Source: Desulfobacterales bacterium
GTDB taxonomy: Bacteria; Desulfobacterota; Desulfobacteria; Desulfobacterales; JASFBJ01
Reading direction: 5' to 3'
Length of the DNA stretch: 10,680 bases
NCBI GenBank assembly: GCA_030149585.1
Contig: JASFBJ010000111.1
Location: 1 to 10,680 of the forward strand
The notes below the pieces were generated by a model. It made no database searches and had not been told where the DNA came from. It was given only the letters and a program-made list of their open reading frames with translations. Below, piece by piece: positions 7,230 through 10,680 of this stretch (position 1 is its first letter; each line of letters starts with the position of its first letter). Position numbers and translations under genes: made by a program.

Positions 7230-7598
7230 GATGGCGTGGCAAGGCCCCTTGAAAAATCCGCCAAAACCGGTTTGTTGCGGCCCAATAACAGCTGAAAAAA
7301 CCGGATTGCCATTTTGCGTTTTATTCAGGATATTCCCATGAATCCATCCCATCCTTCCTATGATTGCCTGAAGGAAACAGAAAGACTCCTCTACCGGCTG
7401 CGGAGCAAACCCATGAAAATCTGCTGGGGAATGAAAGACTGGTGTTTTGACGGGGTATTTCTTCAGCACTGGCGAAAACGCTTTCCAGAGGCATCCATAA
7501 GCGAATTCCCCAATGCGGGCCTCTATATTCTGGAAGAAAGGATCCCAAATGTTGATGCGCCGCTTATACCGCCGAATGATCAATTCCCTTGGTGTTGA
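7230..7598 (+). pseudogene. Decayed OleB-like alpha/beta-hydrolase remnant
   Basis: Reading codons from 7239 gives ARPLEKSAKTG, then RPNNS, an in-frame TGA (7293-7295), then KNRIAILRF, QDIPMNPSHPSY, KPMKICWGMKDWCF, FLQHWRKRFPEA and NAGLYILEE, ending at a TGA at 7596-7598. This is the C-terminal third of an alpha/beta-hydrolase and is closest, from memory, to OleB (haloalkane-dehalogenase-like enzymes of long-chain olefin synthesis). Three lesions are seen. The TGA sits where Trp (TGG) is expected. The preceding stretch continues only in another frame (SNRMAW, from 7219). The C-terminal catalytic His of G-H-Y is Leu (CTC, 7521-7523). The N-terminal half with the nucleophile is absent, because cheA ends at 7160. 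The tail runs into the start of the DUF169 gene. It could instead be another dehalogenase-like hydrolase, but loss of function is clear. Confidence 0.65.
7537..7542 (+). promoter_or_regulatory. Ribosome-binding site fixing the DUF169 start
   Basis: AAAGGA lies 6 bases before the ATG at 7549. This favours 7549 over the upstream ATG at 7513, which has no comparable site and would encode a non-conserved N-terminus lying inside the hydrolase remnant. Confidence 0.5.
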
Positions 7599-8415
7599 GG
7601 GAATCGAAATCCCGGCGACCTACATCAAGTTTTACAAACACGGCCAGTCCATCCCGGAACAGGTATGGGCCTATTATACCGACGAAGAGTCGGTCATGTG
7701 TTGCCAGGCCGCCAGGTATGCGCCCCTTGAGCAGCCGGTAACTCTGACCATTGACAACATCGGCTGCGTGGCTGCGGCCATCAGCCTGGGGTTGGTTGAT
7801 CAGGAAAAGGATACGCCGCTCAAAGGTCCTCGGACTTATACCAATTTGATGGGGGGAGAAGCCGGTCTGGGTCGAAAGTTTGATCCACCCTCACCCAAAG
7901 ATTTTACAATGGGAATCGTTTATGCTTGCAGAAGTGCCGGAAGAAAGGAATTTTGTTTCTTCGGCACCGAAGACAGTGGGCGTTTCAGGGATGTTGCTAC
8001 CGCTAAGGCGGCGATTTCCGAAATGTCGGCAATACAACCCCCGGTTATGAAGGGCGTGTTTTTTTTCTCCAATTCATTTGAGGAATTGGATATCACCCCG
8101 GATATTATCCTCCTTTCCGTCAGACCGGTGGAATTGACGAAAATCATACAGGGATATCAATATATTACAGGGAGATCCGTGAACGCCGTCATGAATGCTC
8201 TGCGCGTGGTAGATTCCGACCTGATCGCCAGACCCTATATCACCCAGGAAATTAATGTCTCCTCATATTGTCTGGGCGCCAGAATGGTGGCTCGATTTCA
8301 AGGTGACCGACTCGGTATCGGAATTCCGTTCAATAAATTTGAACTGCTCATAAAAGGTATGGAAGCATCCAGGACAGGATATCCTTTTTACAAATATCCG
8401 GGCGCACGCCCTTGA
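7549..8415 (+). CDS. DUF169 (COG2043) family protein
   Basis: This is a 288-residue cytoplasmic protein of unknown function. It has the features I associate with DUF169: an N-terminal LGVEGIEIPATYIKFY strand segment, a CCQAARYA motif (C51, C52), IGCVAAAISLGL (C73), a central RPVELTKIIQGYQYITGR segment (192-209), a late conserved Cys (C241, SSYCLGAR) and a closing GIGIPFNKFELLIKGM. Six cysteines (51, 52, 73, 127, 136, 241) could bind a metal or cofactor, but no standard metal or Fe-S motif is formed. No signal peptide or membrane segment is seen. It is 71 bp upstream of the fused receiver/binding-protein/CheW gene on the same strand and shares that gene's GC-rich composition, unlike the che operon before it. 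The two may act together, for example with this protein handling the ligand that the fusion senses, but that is speculation. The first 15 codons overlap the hydrolase remnant in another frame. Confidence 0.75.
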   Translation: MLMRRLYRRMINSLGVEGIEIPATYIKFYKHGQSIPEQVWAYYTDEESVMCCQAARYAPLEQPVTLTIDNIGCVAAAISLGLVDQEKDTPLKGPRTYTNLMGGEAGLGRKFDPPSPKDFTMGIVYACRSAGRKEFCFFGTEDSGRFRDVATAKAAISEMSAIQPPVMKGVFFFSNSFEELDITPDIILLSVRPVELTKIIQGYQYITGRSVNAVMNALRVVDSDLIARPYITQEINVSSYCLGARMVARFQGDRLGIGIPFNKFELLIKGMEASRTGYPFYKYPGARP

Positions 8416-8473
8416 AACGGCAGGGCTTTTCCGAAAACCGCCGATCAGTGTATCTTTACTACTTCTAAAAGAT

Positions 8474-8479
8474 GGAGGA
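8474..8479 (+). promoter_or_regulatory. Shine-Dalgarno that decides the start of the fusion gene
   Basis: GGAGGA is 7 bases upstream of the ATG at 8487. The earlier in-frame ATG at 8472 overlaps this site and has no ribosome-binding site of its own, so 8487 is the better start (protein begins MTIIPEKLKILLVED). Confidence 0.7.
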
Positions 8480-8486
8480 ATGCAAT

Positions 8487-10409
8487 ATGACGATTATTCC
8501 CGAAAAACTAAAGATTTTACTGGTTGAAGATGCCGCAGTTATGCGGAAGATCGAGTTGAAGGCGCTCAAATCCTTGGGATTCGAAGATATTTTAGAAGCC
8601 GAAGACGGCGACGAAGCCATTTCTGTGCTCGAATCCGGGGAAAAGATTGATCTGCTCATCAGTGACTGGAACATGCCCAACAAAGGCGGATACGAACTCC
8701 TGGTGTGGATGCGCGCCCATGAAAAGTTTAAAAGACTCCCCTTTGTTATGGCAACGGGTGAAGGGGATATGAAGCAGGAAAAAAAGGCCGTTGATGCCGG
8801 GGTAAGCGGTTTCATTGCCAAGCCTTTTAACGCGGATGAACTGAAAAAGAAGATTGATCAGGCGTTCGGCACGGAAGAGAAGGAAGAAAGAGCTCTTGCA
8901 AAGGAAAGGGCCCCGAGGGAAACCGCATCCGGGAAGGTGCGGTTGAAGATTGCTCATATCCAGATCACGGATCATCTAATCTTGGGCGCGTTAAAACATC
9001 TCATCAATAACGGCGATCTGACTCCCAAGAACTTTGAATTGGAGACCGAGTGCATGCCCGGCTGGAACCCCGTGCAGGAAGCCCTGGGAAAGGGTACGGT
9101 TGATGCCGCCTGCATACTTGCCCCCATGGCAATGGACCTTTTCAATTTCGGGGTTCCCATCAAGATGGTACTGCTTGCCCACAAAGGCGGCAGTATCTGC
9201 GTCCGCAGCACACAGGGGGAATATCACGAACCATTCCAGGATTTTTTCAGGAATAAAACATTCCTGATCCCCCATAAGATGTCGGTTCATCATATGCTCA
9301 GCCATATGTTTTTCAGCACCATCGGAATCAAACCCGGCATGGTGGGAGGCGAAGGGGTTGATCTCAATTTTGAGGTGGTGGCGCCTATCAAAATGCCCGA
9401 ATACCTCAACAGCAACCCCGATGCGTGCGGGTTCATGGTGGCGGAACCTTTAGGCACAAAATCGATTGCCGCAGGAATTGCGGCCGAGCAGTTTCTCTCA
9501 AGCCGGCTCTGGGAGAATCATCCCTGCTGCGTGGTGGCCGTAAGAGACGATTTCACCGCTCCCTACACAGATGCGGTCTATGAATTCACCGAGATGCTCG
9601 TACAGGCCGGAAAATTCATCGAGAACAGGCCGGACATGGCGGCGGAAGTGGCCGTCTCTTTTTTGGACCCCCAAAAGATGTTGGGTCTGAAGGTCCCCGT
9701 TCTCAAAAACGTGCTGACGGAAGCACAGGGCATCAAGACGGGCGATTTGTTTCCCTCTATGGAAGAGATGGACCTGATGCAGCGATACATGTTTGAGAAG
9801 ATGGGTATCGGCGCTCTGGTCGATGTGGAAAAATTCGTTGACCTGCGGTTTGCGGAAAGTGCCTGCAAAGATGTGGCGGGTGGCAGACTGCCCTCCACAC
9901 TTCACGATACCCCTCCAGAAGTCATGGAAATCTTACGTAGTGCGGCACCAGGGGCCGGAAAGACGAAAAAGGCGATGTTGAGCATGGAAGGGAAATACCT
10001 CGTCTTTGCGCTTGGGGAGCAGGAATTCGGGATCGATATCTCCAAGATCAGGGAAATCATTGGGAGACTCCCCATCAGAAGCATGCCCCAGGCGCCCCCC
10101 TTTGTAAAAGGGGTCATCAATCTGAGAGACAAAGTGATCCCGATAATGGATCTCAGGCTGAGATTCGGGATGGAAGAGGTTGAAGCCACGGAGCGAAGCT
10201 GCATCATTGTGTTGGAGGATATGAACAAGGGTGCCATCACCAACATCGGGGTAGCGGTGGATTCGGTTACGGAGGTCCTTGAGATCAAAACTTCGGAAAT
10301 TGCGGACACGCCGTTTTTCGGCGCCGGCATCAATACCACCTATATCCTGGCCATGGCCAAGACGGAGAGTGGCGTCAAAATTCTATTGGATATGGACCGG
10401 TTGCTGTAA
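8487..10409 (+). CDS. Receiver - NrtA/NasS-like binding domain - CheW fusion protein
   Basis: This is a 640-residue protein with three domains. Residues about 7-128 form a receiver: E14/D15 (LLVEDAAVMRK), phosphoacceptor D60 (LISDWNMPN), T90 (MATGEGD), F109 and K112 (GFIAKPF). A charged linker follows (about 129-148). Residues about 150-460 resemble the NrtA/CmpA/NasS solute-binding family: KIAHIQITDH at the start, VDAACILAPMAMDLFNFGVP, a KTFLIPHKMSVHHML segment, PDACGFMVAEPLG, and a helical tail with FIENRPDMAAEVAVSFL. No signal peptide precedes it, so it is cytoplasmic. Residues about 500-640 are a CheW domain (KYLVFALGEQEFGIDISKI, VINLRDKVIPIMDLRLRFG with the conserved Arg at 547). CheW couples inputs to CheA, the receiver could be phosphorylated by CheA as in CheV, and the binding domain could report a small intracellular molecule. 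It lies about 1.3 kb downstream of cheA. The ligand is unknown; oxyanions such as nitrate or bicarbonate are the family precedent only. Confidence 0.88.
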   Translation: MTIIPEKLKILLVEDAAVMRKIELKALKSLGFEDILEAEDGDEAISVLESGEKIDLLISDWNMPNKGGYELLVWMRAHEKFKRLPFVMATGEGDMKQEKKAVDAGVSGFIAKPFNADELKKKIDQAFGTEEKEERALAKERAPRETASGKVRLKIAHIQITDHLILGALKHLINNGDLTPKNFELETECMPGWNPVQEALGKGTVDAACILAPMAMDLFNFGVPIKMVLLAHKGGSICVRSTQGEYHEPFQDFFRNKTFLIPHKMSVHHMLSHMFFSTIGIKPGMVGGEGVDLNFEVVAPIKMPEYLNSNPDACGFMVAEPLGTKSIAAGIAAEQFLSSRLWENHPCCVVAVRDDFTAPYTDAVYEFTEMLVQAGKFIENRPDMAAEVAVSFLDPQKMLGLKVPVLKNVLTEAQGIKTGDLFPSMEEMDLMQRYMFEKMGIGALVDVEKFVDLRFAESACKDVAGGRLPSTLHDTPPEVMEILRSAAPGAGKTKKAMLSMEGKYLVFALGEQEFGIDISKIREIIGRLPIRSMPQAPPFVKGVINLRDKVIPIMDLRLRFGMEEVEATERSCIIVLEDMNKGAITNIGVAVDSVTEVLEIKTSEIADTPFFGAGINTTYILAMAKTESGVKILLDMDRLL

Positions 10410-10410
10410 G

Positions 10411-10447
10411 ATTGAGGATTTCGGATTGCGACTAACACTCCCTCAAT
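10411..10447 (+). terminator. Weak inverted repeat after the fusion gene
   Basis: ATTGAGG (10411-10417) and CCTCAAT (10441-10447) are perfect 7-base complements around a 23-base loop, starting 2 bases after the stop codon. There is no run of T after the second arm, so it is a poor intrinsic terminator. It may be a stabilising 3' hairpin or chance. Confidence 0.22.
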
Positions 10448-10504
10448 TCTTGCAGTAATATGCCCATTTTTGAGGATGTTTTACAATCCAACATAAAAGC
10501 AGAT

Positions 10505-10531
10505 AAAGGGTCAAGTCTACGTTTGACCTTT
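10505..10531. repeat. Short REP-like palindrome
   Basis: AAAGGGTCAA and TTGACCTTT pair around the 8-base loop GTCTACGT, with one bulged G in the left arm. The core stem GGTCAA/TTGACC is at 10509-10514 and 10523-10528. It sits next to, and partly overlaps the end of, the transposase-like remnant on the minus strand, an arrangement typical of REP elements and their associated transposases. Only one copy is in the window, so repetition in the genome is not shown. Confidence 0.4.
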
Positions 10532-10633
10532 GTTGGCCAATTCTATTACTTCTTTCAACCTTTTTTGAAACCGGCTGTCATTTTGTCGTTTCTTTCTAAT
10601 CCGTTCGATAGCACTACAGGGGTTGGGGGACGG
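10517..10633 (-). pseudogene. Possible C-terminal remnant of a REP-associated transposase
   Basis: On the minus strand a short frame reads CSAIERIRKKRQNDSRFQKR followed by LKEVIELANKGQT and a stop (TAG, 10519-10517). An in-frame stop lies just upstream (10636-10634), so only about 38 codons remain. The S-A-I/V-x-x-x-I-x-R-x-x-K-K pattern followed by a basic helix resembles the DnaA-like helix-turn-helix tail found at the C-terminus of some RAYT (IS200-like, Y1) transposases. The catalytic HUH and Tyr motifs are not present in the window. The assignment rests on a short stretch and on the adjacent palindrome, so it is tentative. Confidence 0.33.
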
Positions 10634-10680
10634 TCATAGCTAAATAACTAACGCAGGTTTGATCTGATAATTATTTGACT

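Noticed and set aside
7237..7255. Sigma-54-like motif (TGGCA ... TTG) upstream of the DUF169 gene
   Set aside because: The gap between the GG and G(C) elements is one base too long, the -12 element reads GA rather than GC, and the site lies within the decayed hydrolase sequence about 300 bp from the start codon.
7191..7583. 130-codon minus-strand open frame over the hydrolase remnant
   Set aside because: The plus strand has strong family-level similarity to alpha/beta-hydrolases over the same bases, while the minus-strand translation matches nothing I recognise.
8472..8486. Upstream ATG for the fusion protein
   Set aside because: It overlaps the GGAGGA that serves the ATG at 8487, and the five extra residues precede the normal receiver start.
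8416..8486. Possible hairpin (TTTTCCGAAAA) in the gap between the DUF169 and fusion genes
   Set aside because: The loop is only 3 bases and the stem is short and AT-only, with no T-run, so neither a terminator nor an attenuator is supported.
1..10680. CRISPR arrays, tRNA or rRNA genes and integrase attachment sites
   Set aside because: No regularly spaced repeats, tRNA-like cloverleaf segments or rRNA signature sequences were seen on reading through the window.

Overview
The window carries one strand of chemosensory and two-component genes and then a shorter, compositionally different block ending in an unusual fused sensor. Gene content suggests a Desulfobacterota ('deltaproteobacterial') anaerobe: a CheA with several Hpt domains, a HEAT-repeat protein next to cheR, a soluble PAS kinase with a cysteine cluster, DUF169 and an OleB-like remnant. 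This placement is inferred from gene style, not from a search.

Region 1 (1-7160, AT-rich) is a tightly packed plus-strand operon: the last 35 codons of cheB, a soluble PAS-PAS histidine kinase overlapping cheB by 4 bp, a single-domain response regulator starting directly after the kinase stop codon, a HEAT-repeat protein, cheR (4-bp ATGA overlap), a CheY-like regulator and a long cheA. CheA, CheB, CheR and CheY would form the signalling and methylation-adaptation core. No receptor and no stand-alone cheW lie in the window, so those would have to lie upstream or elsewhere. CheA has two Hpt domains with phosphorylatable histidines and, by my reading, a third Hpt-like segment with Asn in place of His.

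Region 2 (about 7200-7598) is a decayed alpha/beta-hydrolase gene, most like the OleB family. It shows a frame shift, an in-frame TGA where Trp is expected, and Leu in place of the terminal catalytic His. It marks the junction with a clearly more GC-rich block.

Region 3 (7549-10409) holds a DUF169 (COG2043) gene and a 640-residue protein that joins a CheY-type receiver, a cytoplasmic NrtA/CmpA/NasS-like solute-binding domain and a C-terminal CheW domain. I read it as a one-piece, CheV-like adaptor that could bring intracellular ligand sensing directly to a CheA array without a membrane receptor. It is the most novel item in the window.

Region 4 (10410-10680) has no intact gene. It contains a weak inverted repeat after the fusion gene, a short REP-like hairpin, and beside it on the minus strand a small remnant that resembles the C-terminus of a REP-associated transposase.
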